A stretch of DNA of 64,000 bases from assembly GCF_007991495.1 (NCBI RefSeq), contig NZ_BJYL01000029.1:1-64000 (forward strand), given 5' to 3'. The notes under the pieces were generated by a model. That model searched no databases, had not been told where the DNA came from, and saw only the letters and a program-made list of their open reading frames with translations. The position numbers and the translations under genes are program-made. Source of the stretch: Sporosarcina luteola (GTDB lineage Bacteria; Bacillota; Bacilli; Bacillales_A; Planococcaceae). How positions within the stretch are numbered: position 1 is the stretch's first letter; each line of letters starts with the position of its first letter. Shown piece by piece: positions 17,430 to 26,147 of the stretch.

Positions 17430-17640
17430 AATAATCAACGGAGAGTTGACATAGTAATACCGTCGTGGGCAGCAACTAGAGACTGAATGGGCAGTGCAAA
17501 TTCAGGCAGCGGCGGGCATGAAGTACATCAACAGTTTTTCTCTTTTTGCAATGAAGTGGATGGCAAAAAAAGCCGTCAACTAGGGTGGTATCGCGGAGAA
17601 CTCCTTCGTCCCTTTTAAGGGATGGAAGGGGTTTTTTTTA
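17430..17640 (+). ncRNA. T-box riboswitch, predicted tyrosine specificity
   Basis: The T-box sequence AGGGTGGTATCGCGG is at 17582-17596. The terminator CTCCTTCGTCCC / GGGATGGAAGGGG with T8 ends near 17640. In stem I, GTTGA (17445) pairs with TCAAC (17528) and CCGTC pairs with GGCGG, leaving a specifier loop GCATGAAGTACA. The codon in the specifier position is TAC (17524-17526), i.e. tyrosine. The AGTA motif lies on the opposite side of the loop. Uncharged tRNA-Tyr should allow readthrough into the transporter gene. Confidence 0.9.
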
Positions 17641-17668
17641 TTTATTATAAAGTATAGGAGAGTGTATT

Positions 17669-19048
17669 ATGTTTAAAATTAAAGCGATTCATACGCCGAC
17701 GTTTTTTGAATCAGCCGCACTCATTGCTGGCATTGTACTCGTTATCAGCGTCAGCATAATAGGATTCGATTCCGTTCCGCACTTGCCTATTCTTTTTTCA
17801 ATTTTGTTATTAATTGGCTATGGCCTGCTGAAACGGATTCCGTTCCGCCGACTTGAAAAAGGTTTGGTGGATGGTGCAGGAGCTGGGATGAGCGCTGTCT
17901 TTCTCTTTTTCTTCATCGGCATTCTGATAAGCAGTTGGATGATGAGTGGCACGATTCCTTCGTTGATTTACGCAGGATTTCACTTGATAACGCCGACTTT
18001 CTTTTTTGCGATTGTCTTCGTCGTCACGGCTATCGTAGGCGTCTCAATCGGTAGTTCACTCACGACTGTAGCGACAGTCGGGGTGGCATTCATAGGAATG
18101 GCTAGTGTGCTTGAACTTTCATTGCCGTTAGCTGCTGGCGCTATCGTTTCCGGAGCATTTTTTGGTGATAAAATGTCGCCGCTCTCGGATACGACGAACC
18201 TTGCCTCGTCGATAGTCGGTGTCGATTTATTTGAGCATATTCGTAATATGGGTTGGACGACTGTTCCAGCTTTTATCATTTCTTTCCTCTTCTTCGGAGC
18301 ACTATCGCCGAATGTTACTACAGGAGAATTCGAAAAGGTTGCAGTCTTTAAGGAAACGCTTCTTGAAACTGGGATGATCCATTGGTATACGGTCATTCCG
18401 CTCGTCGTTCTATTTTTCCTGACCATTAAAAAGGTGCCAGCGCTGCTTACGTTGGCGGTCAGCTCGGCAGTTGCTGTCCTTCTTTCCTTTCTTCATCATA
18501 CTTATGGATTCACACAAATTCTGGAGATTTTATTCAAAGGATTTGTTTCCTCGACTGGCGTGAAGGATGTTGATGAATTGCTGACGCGTGGCGGAATGGA
18601 AAGTATGATGTTCACGGTCGCATTGGTGTTATTGGCTCTCAGTATGGGAGGATTATTGTTTACATTAGGAATTGTCCAAAGTTTATTGGCTCAAATCGAA
18701 ACGTTATTGAAGAAGGTTTCCTCCGTCATCATGGCTTCTGCTGTTACAGCGATTGGCATTAATGTGTTGATCGGTGAACAGTATTTGTCGATTTTATTGA
18801 CAGGGCAAGCGTTTCAGACGCAGTATGAGAAAGTCGGACTGGCGAATAAAAACTTGGCTCGAGTCATGGAGGATGCGGGTACGGTTGTGAATCCACTCGT
18901 TCCGTGGAGTGTTTGCGGTATTTTCATAACGGATGTGTTAGGTGTTTCGACAGTCGAGTATTTGCCTTTTGCATTCTTTTGTTTGTTATCACCGATTTTA
19001 ACAATTCTTTTTGGATATATGGGGAAGACATTGACGCGGATAGCTTGA
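17669..19048 (+). CDS. NhaC-family transporter under a tyrosine T-box
   Basis: A 459-aa, roughly 11-12 helix membrane protein of the NhaC Na+/H+ antiporter family. Family blocks include SIGSSLTTVATVGVAFIG, GAFFGDKMSPLSDTTNLA and VVNPLVPWSVCGIF. NhaC members preceded by tyrosine T-boxes have been proposed to be tyrosine transporters (YheL group, from memory). The leader here supports amino-acid import rather than sodium or pH control. ATG 17669 follows AGGAG. A terminator follows. Confidence 0.88.
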   Translation: MFKIKAIHTPTFFESAALIAGIVLVISVSIIGFDSVPHLPILFSILLLIGYGLLKRIPFRRLEKGLVDGAGAGMSAVFLFFFIGILISSWMMSGTIPSLIYAGFHLITPTFFFAIVFVVTAIVGVSIGSSLTTVATVGVAFIGMASVLELSLPLAAGAIVSGAFFGDKMSPLSDTTNLASSIVGVDLFEHIRNMGWTTVPAFIISFLFFGALSPNVTTGEFEKVAVFKETLLETGMIHWYTVIPLVVLFFLTIKKVPALLTLAVSSAVAVLLSFLHHTYGFTQILEILFKGFVSSTGVKDVDELLTRGGMESMMFTVALVLLALSMGGLLFTLGIVQSLLAQIETLLKKVSSVIMASAVTAIGINVLIGEQYLSILLTGQAFQTQYEKVGLANKNLARVMEDAGTVVNPLVPWSVCGIFITDVLGVSTVEYLPFAFFCLLSPILTILFGYMGKTLTRIA

Positions 19049-19060
19049 AGACGATTGAAA

Positions 19061-19087
19061 TAAAAAAACACCGACGTTGGTGTTTTT
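19061..19087. terminator. Bidirectional terminator between the NhaC gene and bpsB
   Basis: AAAAAACACC / GGTGTTTTTTT around a short loop, with A/T runs on both sides of convergent genes. Confidence 0.8.
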
Positions 19088-19621
19088 TTATTTATTCAGT
19101 GAGAATTCGTCAGTATAGTTCGTCGCTTTTTTCAGTGCTTTTTCCTCTGCAGGAATGCGAATAGACATCATCCAAATATTGAGGATTGAAAATAAAACTG
19201 CGGTCAGGAAGGCGCCAAAGAGTAAAGGCAGCACAAGTATTTCCGTAGCGACGATTACATAGTTCGGATGGCGGATCCATTTGTAGGGACCTCTTCGTAT
19301 AACATCCGCATCGGGCAGGACGATGATTTTAGTATTCCAGAACTTCCCTAACGAAGCGAGACACCAAACCCTAAGTAGTTGAGCGAGAAGAAAGATGGCC
19401 AAAAGAATCTGCCATATCGGTGAAAGTTGGCGGTCAAAAAAACTGACTTCAATAATGAATACGATGAAAAAAAGAACATGCATGCCGACCATAAGTGGGT
19501 AATGTGAAGCGCCTGCTTCAAAGGCTCCCTGGTCTTTCATCCATTTTTCATTCCGCTTGGCGATAAACAATTCAACGAGACGTTGAAGGATGACGATGGA
19601 AAGGACAATGCCAAATATCAT
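19088..19621 (-). CDS. bpsB: Isoprenylcysteine carboxyl methyltransferase-like protein (BpsB/YpbQ)
   Basis: A 177-aa membrane methyltransferase of the ICMT-like family (YpbQ). About five hydrophobic segments surround the signature GPYKWIRHPNYVIV and RIPAEEKAL. In B. subtilis the pair BpsA-BpsB makes alkylpyrones and methylates them; the same gene pair is found here. ATG 19621 is chosen because GAGG lies 8 bases upstream, whereas the GTG at 19630 overlaps that site. It starts 10 bases after the bpsA stop, so it is in one operon. Confidence 0.9.
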   Translation of the reverse strand: MIFGIVLSIVILQRLVELFIAKRNEKWMKDQGAFEAGASHYPLMVGMHVLFFIVFIIEVSFFDRQLSPIWQILLAIFLLAQLLRVWCLASLGKFWNTKIIVLPDADVIRRGPYKWIRHPNYVIVATEILVLPLLFGAFLTAVLFSILNIWMMSIRIPAEEKALKKATNYTDEFSLNK

Positions 19622-19631
19622 TTGCGGCACC

Positions 19632-20711
19632 TCAATTCCATTTCAACAAAAGCAATTCGCCACAGAAGCCCGGTCCTAAAGCAGCCATTAGACCGTAGTC
19701 ACCAGCTTCAGGCGATGATTCCATGAATTGCTTTAGCACATAGAGGACGGTCGGTGATGACATATTTCCGTGATTTCGCAAAACATCTCTGGAAATATCC
19801 GTTTTAGTAGAATCAAAGCCTAATGCATCCTCATACGCTTTCAACACTTTTTTGCCGCCAGGATGCGCGACGAAATGAGTGATATCATCTTTATTCAAAT
19901 TATATGCCCCTAGGAATTCATGGACAAAGGGTCCTAACCAATTTGTGATGATGGAAGGAATGCTTTTCGAAAAGACAACGTAGAGACCATTATTCTTAAT
20001 GTCCCAGCCCATGACATCTTCGGAATCAGGCATCAGTTTTGAAGTCGTCCCCATAATGGAAGGAACGGGTTTATTCACAGCAATTTCGGACTGATCGCCA
20101 GCAATCAAAGCACATGCAACCCCATCTGAAAATAGGGAAACACCGACGAGATTGCTTTTCGAATAATCATCCTTTTGAAATGTTAAACTGCAAAACTCGA
20201 GCGATAACACTAAGACATTCGACTTTGGAAAGGCTTTGCAGTATTCAAATGCGCGGCTAACCCCTGCAGCGCCTCCTGCACAACCTAAACCCCAAATCGG
20301 AACGCGTTTCGTGTCATCTCGGAAAGAAATCCGGTTCATAATACGCGCTTCAATGCTGGGTGTTGCAATGCCTGTACTTGAAATAAAGAAAATCGCATCA
20401 ATTTCAGTAGGGTCAACAACTTCAAGTAATGTTTCCGTGTTTTGCAAACATGTTTGTACGGCCTCCACGCCTAAGTCGATGGCGTGTTGGATATATAAAG
20501 TGTTTCGTTCCTCGAAATCATGGGGTTGCCCATACCACTCAAGAGGCATGCACACATCCCGCTTCTCGATATCGCCGTTTTGAAAGACTTTCAAAAGCCG
20601 TTCGATATCTTTGAATCTTCGACTGAACAGAGCGCGGGTCAGTTCGACTGCCTGTTCCTGTTTCACCTCATGGGGGGGCAGTACTGTACTGACGGATAGA
20701 ATTTTCGGCAT
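19632..20711 (-). CDS. bpsA: Type III polyketide synthase (BpsA-like)
   Basis: A 359-aa chalcone-synthase-fold enzyme. The catalytic triad is Cys144 (GLGCAGGAAG), His283 (VAHPGG) and Asn316 (RNHGNMSSP). It condenses malonyl-CoA on a fatty acyl-CoA starter; B. subtilis BpsA yields triketide pyrones. The closing GPGFCGELLLLKW is typical of the family. ATG 20711 follows GGAGG by 7 bases. It is followed by the methyltransferase gene. A small hairpin (CTTGCCTTCAAGGCAAG) lies upstream at about 20740. Confidence 0.95.
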   Translation of the reverse strand: MPKILSVSTVLPPHEVKQEQAVELTRALFSRRFKDIERLLKVFQNGDIEKRDVCMPLEWYGQPHDFEERNTLYIQHAIDLGVEAVQTCLQNTETLLEVVDPTEIDAIFFISSTGIATPSIEARIMNRISFRDDTKRVPIWGLGCAGGAAGVSRAFEYCKAFPKSNVLVLSLEFCSLTFQKDDYSKSNLVGVSLFSDGVACALIAGDQSEIAVNKPVPSIMGTTSKLMPDSEDVMGWDIKNNGLYVVFSKSIPSIITNWLGPFVHEFLGAYNLNKDDITHFVAHPGGKKVLKAYEDALGFDSTKTDISRDVLRNHGNMSSPTVLYVLKQFMESSPEAGDYGLMAALGPGFCGELLLLKWN

Positions 20712-20837
20712 GGACAGACCTCCAATATCTTTATTATTCTCTTGCCTTCAAGGCAAGTTGCTAAACATTTTTGCATGTCCTTTTTGTCAACAATGGAATT
20801 TATCATCTGATGTATTTTATGAAGGGGTAGGAGTAAT

Positions 20838-20865
20838 TATGAAAGCCCGACCAATAGGCGGGCTT
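20838..20865 (-). terminator. Terminator-like hairpin after yqxD
   Basis: Stem AAGCCCG / CGGGCTT, with a weak T-rich tail on the minus strand. Confidence 0.5.
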
Positions 20866-21316
20866 AACTGTTAGGGGGAATGGCAAATTTGCATAATTCC
20901 TTAAGACTTTCTATGAATTTTTCATTGCTTTCTTTAGAGCGCTTTTTAGGCCCGCGTAGCCTTCCTCCCGCCATCCTGATCTTTTGTGCAGTATGACGCG
21001 CGAATAAAAGCTGATCGATATTTTCTTCGGTGTACCGTCTTCCGTTCTGGTCAATCGGATGTCCTTGCTTTGCCAACACCATTGCTGCCAGGCCGTAATC
21101 TTGTGTCACGACGATATCACCTTTTTTAACACGGTTGACCAAAACAAAATCGACCGCATCCGCCCCCTTTGATACGATGACTGTTTCTGCACCTTCCCGA
21201 TGCATTTCATGCGCCGTATCACAAATAAGGATGCAAGGGAGCTTGAACTTTTTTGCAATGGAAATCGTTTCATTTACAACAGGACACCCATCTGCATCAA
21301 CAAAAATCGTCACCAT
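20864..21316 (-). CDS. yqxD: YaiI/YqxD family protein (DUF188)
   Basis: A 150-aa protein of the UPF0178 (YaiI/YqxD) family. It opens with the acidic PIN-like motif FVDADGCPV, followed by ICDTAHEMHREGA, VNRVKKGDIVVTQDYGLAAM and the basic C-terminal GGRLRGPKKRSK. The fold suggests nuclease relatives, but the activity is not established. ATG 21316 follows AGAGG. It is a single gene, divergent from the next small gene. Confidence 0.92.
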   Translation of the reverse strand: MVTIFVDADGCPVVNETISIAKKFKLPCILICDTAHEMHREGAETVIVSKGADAVDFVLVNRVKKGDIVVTQDYGLAAMVLAKQGHPIDQNGRRYTEENIDQLLFARHTAQKIRMAGGRLRGPKKRSKESNEKFIESLKELCKFAIPPNS

Positions 21317-21466
21317 TGTCTCGACCTCTTTTCAGTTTTGAAGTATGAAAGCAATTCACTGCGACATACTATGTGTGGATTGATGTCTACTATATCATAT
21401 TCAAATGTTTTCTTTTAATTCGAAAAGGGTATTACAAGAAAAAGTAGGTAAAGGAGATGCAACTAG

Positions 21467-21694
21467 ATGAAAGATGAAAGATATGAGATGACAATAGAGG
21501 AAGCAGAAAGCTACGGCCGCGGGATTAACGCAAGAAATGCAGCGGTTGAACGAAATATGGTCTATGAAGAAGATGAAATCATACCGGCTGATCAACTTCC
21601 ACCTCCATTAAGCGAAGAGGAGATTAAAAGACGGGTTGGCGCTGAGAACTTTAAAAACAATGATAGTGATTATCAAAACTCTATAAACAGTTAA
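21467..21694 (+). CDS. Small acidic protein of unknown function
   Basis: A 75-aa hydrophilic protein (MTIEEAESYGRGINARNAAVERN, DEIIPADQLPPPLSEEEIKRR). It has no membrane segment, cysteine or recognised domain. GGAG lies about 10 bases before the ATG, and a terminator follows directly, so it looks real. I do not recognise the family. Confidence 0.65.
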   Translation: MKDERYEMTIEEAESYGRGINARNAAVERNMVYEEDEIIPADQLPPPLSEEEIKRRVGAENFKNNDSDYQNSINS

Positions 21695-21695
21695 A

Positions 21696-21722
21696 GAGAG
21701 CGAAGAATCGCCCTCTTTTTTT
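21696..21722. terminator. Bidirectional terminator
   Basis: GAGAGCGA / TCGCCCTC stem followed by T7, between convergent genes. Confidence 0.75.
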
Positions 21723-21726
21723 ATGA

Positions 21727-22776
21727 TCATTTCACCGTAATCCGTCCGTTATCTGATTTCAATCGAATCTGATATTCTTCCGCTCCGAAACGGGTGCGGG
21801 CGTTTCGATCTCCATACACATCAATCCTTCCATGTCCTGTTTTGGCATGGATTGTCGCATTGGTCGGCTTATAGGAAGATGTAATTTCGATGCTTCCATT
21901 ATCCGTTTCAAAATCGATATTACGGTCAAGATGCTCTGCGGCAAGTGTGATCCGGCCGTTGTCAGTGATTGCGAACAATTCTCCTTCCACTTGGTCGAAT
22001 TCAATGCGTCCATTATCCGATTCGGCATGGATTGAATCGGCTTCGACATGCCTCATAATTACACGGCCATTATCCGTCATTGCCTTCAACCGATCACTTT
22101 GCACCTTCGAAATTTCGATTCTTCCATTGTCCGTTTCCGCATTAAGTGTAGTCGCTGCCAGTTCAGTCAATTCAATGCGTCCGTTATCCGTACGAGCCTC
22201 GATAGATTTGCCGATCAACTTCTCAGCTTTTATGTGCCCATTATCGGTTTTCATTGAAATGGATTGATAGAGTTTCTTGGGAATAAACACGTTCAACGCA
22301 ACCTCCTTCGTATTGAAATTGAATATGAATAACCAAAGACCTTTCTTTTTCAATCTGATTCGTAACGTATCTTCAAAAACGTCTGCGGAAAATTCGAGCT
22401 TATCATTGGAATTCACTAGTTCAATTTTCGTCTCAGAGTTATTTGAAGGAAAGATGGAAAGTGCTCCATGAAAAACATCGACATCAACCTTTGTATAGCG
22501 ATCGTCTTGAATTGTAATTACTTCAGTTGAAGGGGATGTTGAAAGTCGTGAAGCCCCGTGTGTTGCCTGAATCTCTTCGAATGGATAGGCGTCCAATAGT
22601 TCCGTTGCAATTTTACTAGGTGACCCTAGGGAAGACGCAATTTCAGTTTCGGTTTTTCCGTCATCTCTTCCATTGGAAAAGTACTCGCGGATGTCTTGCA
22701 AAATATCGTTTCTTTCCTCTGATGGAAGTCTTTTCAAAGCTTGCTCTAGTTCCGTTATAAATTGGTTTTCAGTCAT
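21727..22776 (-). CDS. HAAS/DUF1700-like N-terminus with DUF4097 repeat domain
   Basis: A 349-aa protein. Residues about 1-65 match the helical signalling domain found beside PadR regulators ([21 protein letters not shown], then [28 protein letters not shown]). From about 90 on it is a beta-helix-like DUF4097 domain carrying some nine copies of (T/S)DNGRI, spaced 20-22 residues apart. No signal peptide or membrane anchor is evident. It overlaps the upstream padR gene by 8 bases, so the pair probably acts together in sensing. The ligand is unknown. Confidence 0.85.
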   Translation of the reverse strand: MTENQFITELEQALKRLPSEERNDILQDIREYFSNGRDDGKTETEIASSLGSPSKIATELLDAYPFEEIQATHGASRLSTSPSTEVITIQDDRYTKVDVDVFHGALSIFPSNNSETKIELVNSNDKLEFSADVFEDTLRIRLKKKGLWLFIFNFNTKEVALNVFIPKKLYQSISMKTDNGHIKAEKLIGKSIEARTDNGRIELTELAATTLNAETDNGRIEISKVQSDRLKAMTDNGRVIMRHVEADSIHAESDNGRIEFDQVEGELFAITDNGRITLAAEHLDRNIDFETDNGSIEITSSYKPTNATIHAKTGHGRIDVYGDRNARTRFGAEEYQIRLKSDNGRITVK

Positions 22777-23092
22777 GGCGAACGCCCTCCTCGATTAATT
22801 TATTTACACCTTCCGTGAAACTGCGCCATTCTTCCAGTTGCTCATGTAAGTAATCACGTCCTGCATCCGTCAATTTATAATATTTACGGGGAGGTCCTTC
22901 GGTTGATTCCTGTAAGTAGGTCGTGAAATAGCCTTCTTTCGTCAATCGGCGCAGCAGTGGATAAACAGATCCTTCTGATATGGAAATCTGATCAGAAATT
23001 TTTTGGACTAATTCATAGCCATAACGATCTTGTTTATCCAATAAAACAAGGACGCATAAATTTAAAACGCCCTTTTTGAATTGAATATTCAC
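22769..23092 (-). CDS. PadR family transcriptional regulator
   Basis: A 107-aa winged-helix regulator: [40 protein letters not shown] and [17 protein letters not shown] are the PadR blocks, followed by a short dimerisation helix. Members of this subgroup often control a downstream HAAS-domain partner, as here. ATG 23092 is preceded by GGAGGGG. A dyad lies in its own upstream region and probably serves autoregulation. Confidence 0.93.
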   Translation of the reverse strand: MNIQFKKGVLNLCVLVLLDKQDRYGYELVQKISDQISISEGSVYPLLRRLTKEGYFTTYLQESTEGPPRKYYKLTDAGRDYLHEQLEEWRSFTEGVNKLIEEGVRHD

Positions 23093-23111
23093 AAACTACC
23101 CCTCCTTTTCC

Positions 23112-23131
23112 AGTACTGTGTATAGAGTACT
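23112..23131 (-). promoter_or_regulatory. Candidate PadR operator
   Basis: AGTACT-N8-AGTACT lies 20-39 bases upstream of padR. The TACT-N8-AGTA geometry resembles PadR sites with an 8-base centre (ATGT-N8-ACAT). It could also affect the divergent gene at 23246. Unverified. Confidence 0.45.
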
Positions 23132-23245
23132 ACTGTGTTAAGAGTAATATATCATATGGTATTATTCATTGCAAGGTACTGTGAAAAAATATTTCCCGAA
23201 ACTTTTCCATCGATTAGACGTATAGAATGTATGGAGGTGTTCGTC

Positions 23246-23701
23246 TTGTTCGGAAGAAAAAAGTCGAAAGCAGTAGGACCGGATAAAACCTATTTTAACG
23301 TTGGCATCATATCGGTCAATGAACTGGACGACGACCAGTATGAAGTTTGGACAGATGATTTGATGGATGCAGCCGACAATGTAGGATCTACAACTTCATT
23401 ATTGCAGGCCGATTGGGATAATGAACAATTGAAGATACTTATAAAAAGGTTTCCGGAAGTGGAAATGAATGAAACGGTGTTTATGATAAATGAAATCATC
23501 CAGGAAGATATTAAAAAGGAAATCAAATTGCTTGAGCAAAATCATAAATGGAAAAAGTTCTTTAATACGATTCCGCTTACGGATTATATAGATGCAGAGG
23601 ATCGCGTAGTAATGGACGCAAGCAAAACGCTTTTTTGCACAAATGATGTGCAGGAAGCAATGAATTTTCTCGAAAAGCAGGCTGCAAAGACAGACATCTA
23701 A
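23246..23701 (+). CDS. Hypothetical protein
   Basis: A 151-aa soluble protein that I do not recognise (FGRKKSKAVGPDKTYFNVGIISVNELDDDQYEVW, a central helical stretch and the C-terminal NDVQEAMNFLEKQA). It has no membrane segment or cysteine cluster; one Cys is in TLFCTND. TTG 23246 follows GGAGGTG by 6-8 bases; the longer frame to 23135 reaches into the padR control region. The next small gene begins 16 bases after its stop, likely as an operon. Confidence 0.65.
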   Translation: MFGRKKSKAVGPDKTYFNVGIISVNELDDDQYEVWTDDLMDAADNVGSTTSLLQADWDNEQLKILIKRFPEVEMNETVFMINEIIQEDIKKEIKLLEQNHKWKKFFNTIPLTDYIDAEDRVVMDASKTLFCTNDVQEAMNFLEKQAAKTDI

Positions 23702-23717
23702 GTAAGGAGGAAATGGT

Positions 23718-23873
23718 ATGGAAGGAAGCTATTTTGTAGGATGGGGAACATTAGCATTGATTAACGCGGGGATCGCCCAAGGAAAAAATAGAAGTGGATT
23801 GAATTGGTTTTTATTATCACTATTATTAGGTCCGGTGGCAACGTTCTTTTTAGTAATCGTCGAAAAAAGATAA
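23718..23873 (+). CDS. 51-aa membrane protein
   Basis: Short frame with two hydrophobic segments (YFVGWGTLALINAGIAQG and LNWFLLSLLLGPVATFFLVIV) joined by KNRSG, ending EKR. The design resembles small two-span membrane proteins of unknown role. AGGAGG lies 7 bases before the ATG, and the gene closely follows the 151-aa gene, supporting translation. No function can be given. Confidence 0.65.
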   Translation: MEGSYFVGWGTLALINAGIAQGKNRSGLNWFLLSLLLGPVATFFLVIVEKR

Positions 23874-23944
23874 TTCTTTAAAAAGTGCTGACTTATGGTA
23901 AACTATTTCTGTAATCGAAATAACTAGTTGTAGGGGGAATGGAA

Positions 23945-25321
23945 ATGACAGAAGTAAAAATCATTTTTGCGAATGATGAATTGATCAGCGGCAATGATGC
24001 AAGGAAGAATTTTGTCGCACAACAGAAGGCAGGCCATTGCTCAGTCTTGATTGAAGACACACATTTTATCGTTATCAAGGAAGCTGAAAAGGCTAATTTG
24101 GAAAAAGTTCGTTCAACGGCAGGGAACATTGCGCGCGATTTGGCAGCACAAAAAGTGGAGAAAGCAACTGTGCAGGACGGCGTATTAGCAAATGTGTTCT
24201 CCGGTTTAGACAAAGAGGAAGTCTTCACGGCATTTGCTGAAGGATGGAATCTCGGTTCCTATCAATTCCTATCGTATAAATCTGAAGGAGAGCGATTCAA
24301 CACGGAACTTAAAGTCGATGAAAGCGATATGCAGGCAGCTGTTCAATCGGGTAAGATCCGTGCCGCGGCAACCGCTTTCTCACGTGATTTGATGAATGAA
24401 TTGTCGGACGTACTGAACCCTGAAACGTATCCTGAAGTGTTGAAGCAAAAGTTCGAAGGGAAAGACGTTGAAGTAACTGTCCATGGCAAAGAGCAGCTTG
24501 AAGAGATGGAAATGAACGGTCTATTGACAGTTAACCGTGGCAGCAAGTACAAGCCATCATTTGTGGAAATCCGTTATGAAGGCGATGCGTCAAAACCGCT
24601 TGTTGCGCTCGTCGGAAAAGGTGTTACATTCGATACAGGCGGGATCAGTCTGAAAAGCGGCAAAGACTTGAGCAGCATGCGTATGGATATGGGTGGTTCT
24701 GCAGCAGTTGCAGGAGCAATGCAGCTACTCGTTGATTCCAAGGCAAACGTAAATGTCGTTGCTTTAATTCCAATGGTAGAAAACACGCCGGATGCAAATT
24801 CCGTATTCCCTGGCGAAGTGATCCGTTATAAGAACGGCAAAACCGTTCAAGTCGGCAATACAGATGCGGAAGGACGTCTCATCTTGGCGGATGCTTTAAT
24901 TCGTGCAGGTGAATTGAATGCAGAATACATCGTTGACATCGCAACGTTGACGGGTGCAATTGTAGCAGCGCTCGGTTCCGAAATCGGAGGCGTTTTCGGC
25001 GATGAGGAATTGTCTTTCATCATGAAAAAAGTCGGTGACCAAAACGGCGATTTCGTCTGGCCGATGCCTTTGGTTGAAGCATACGACAAGTCACTCGCAA
25101 GTGATTACGCGGACATGAACAATATCAGTTCATTGAACTTCGCGGGTTCCATCACGGCAGGTCTTTTCCTACGCCGCTTCGTGCCGGAAAACAGCAAATG
25201 GCTGCATGTCGATATGGCAGGCATGATGAGCAAGTCAAGCGCATCAGGCTATTATGCAAAATCCGCAACAGGCTACGGGGCAAGGCTATTGGCAGATTAC
25301 GCTGTAGAAGTCTCGAAATAA
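23945..25321 (+). CDS. pepA: Leucyl aminopeptidase, M17 family
   Basis: A 458-aa cytosolic M17 aminopeptidase. The C-terminal catalytic part has the metal-binding signature: LVGKGVTFDTGGISLKSG, MRMDMGGSAAVAG and NTDAEGRLILADAL. The N-terminal macro-like domain is shorter than in 500-aa homologues. It releases N-terminal residues from peptides and is expected to need two divalent metals. ATG 23945 has GGGGGA 6 bases upstream; ATG 23939 is too close. A terminator follows. Confidence 0.93.
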   Translation: MTEVKIIFANDELISGNDARKNFVAQQKAGHCSVLIEDTHFIVIKEAEKANLEKVRSTAGNIARDLAAQKVEKATVQDGVLANVFSGLDKEEVFTAFAEGWNLGSYQFLSYKSEGERFNTELKVDESDMQAAVQSGKIRAAATAFSRDLMNELSDVLNPETYPEVLKQKFEGKDVEVTVHGKEQLEEMEMNGLLTVNRGSKYKPSFVEIRYEGDASKPLVALVGKGVTFDTGGISLKSGKDLSSMRMDMGGSAAVAGAMQLLVDSKANVNVVALIPMVENTPDANSVFPGEVIRYKNGKTVQVGNTDAEGRLILADALIRAGELNAEYIVDIATLTGAIVAALGSEIGGVFGDEELSFIMKKVGDQNGDFVWPMPLVEAYDKSLASDYADMNNISSLNFAGSITAGLFLRRFVPENSKWLHVDMAGMMSKSSASGYYAKSATGYGARLLADYAVEVSK

Positions 25322-25333
25322 AAGAGAATGAGA

Positions 25334-25376
25334 AGAGAGCTGTCCGGAAAATCATCTGGGCAGCTCTATTTTTTTG
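25334..25376 (+). terminator. Terminator after pepA
   Basis: AGAGCTG / CAGCTCT stem with an 18-base loop, followed by ATTTTTTT. Confidence 0.7.
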
Positions 25377-25427
25377 ATTGCCGTACGAATCGGCAAAATA
25401 GGGCATGATTGGTTGATGAAACAGTTC

Positions 25428-25575
25428 GTAATTTCCCGTACGCTGGAAAATTAGACTGCCGCTATCTCTTAAAGTCCCGCGCGAAGGAAAATTGAGCCCC
25501 GGCGGTCAATTAAACGTTTCTTAAAGTCCCGCGCGAAGGAAAATTGAGCTCCCGCGGTCAATTAAGCAGCTCTTG
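25428..25575. repeat. Tandem repeat of about 52 bp downstream of pepA
   Basis: CTTAAAGTCCCGCGCGAAGG plus AAAATTGAG(C) and GGTCAATTAA occurs at 25468 and again at 25520 (offset 52). A diverged copy (TTTCCCGTACGCTGGAAAATTAGA) lies at about 25430. No gene is seen in 25377-25732 apart from this repeat. Confidence 0.75.
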
Positions 25576-25732
25576 TCCGGTTCAACAATAATGTTCACGT
25601 TCACAGTCAATTAGTAGCTAGTAAAGTATGAGATCTGTTGGACATCCTCCTCATATCATTTTCTGTTTGACTATTATATTTATATTGAAAATACTGTATA
25701 ATATGTATAATGTAAAAGGTAGTAATAAATCA

Positions 25733-25930
25733 ATGACATCTGGGGTGAGTAATCTGAATAAATATCAAAAAGTTTCTGTGTATGCTTCATTTGCCGTACT
25801 TGTTTTTTTCTTAGTTCTATCGCTAGTTACAGATCACTGGGGCTTCTTTTTATGGAGTTTATTGCCGATATTCATGGTTTTGATGACTACATTCACCATT
25901 AAGACTGACAAGAATAATAGAAATGCTTGA
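25733..25930 (+). CDS. 65-aa two-span membrane protein
   Basis: Small membrane protein with two hydrophobic stretches (VSVYASFAVLVFFLVLSLVTD and WGFFLWSLLPIFMVLMTTFTI) joined by H-W, and a charged tail KTDKNNRNA. ATG 25733 has AAAGG 13 bases upstream, so the start is uncertain; the frame extends to 25628. It lies just before the IS605 insertion. Not recognised. Confidence 0.5.
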   Translation: MTSGVSNLNKYQKVSVYASFAVLVFFLVLSLVTDHWGFFLWSLLPIFMVLMTTFTIKTDKNNRNA

Positions 25931-25947
25931 AATTGGAGAGTTATGTT

Positions 25948-26016
25948 ATGGAACAAAAGATACTTGAGCTACTTAATGAATTTTATCCAATAGAGGTACT
26001 GGTAGTTAAAAACTAA
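25948..26016 (+). pseudogene. 5' fragment of a gene cut off at the IS605 left end
   Basis: ATG 25948 follows GGAGAG and begins MEQKILELLNEFYPIEVLVV, then stops at 26014-26016 where the IS left end starts. A good start with only 22 codons suggests that the insertion split a gene. A clear continuation after the right end near 27735 was not found. Confidence 0.4.
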
Positions 26017-26147
26017 TGAGCGCACTCTCGTGACTTCAGTCATGAGTTAGCGAATGCCTTTGTTTTACTTAGTTGCCACACATATGCAGTATCATAAGTA
26101 GGGTGATAAACATAGACAAAGTCAATTAAGGAAGAGGATATGTTTAT

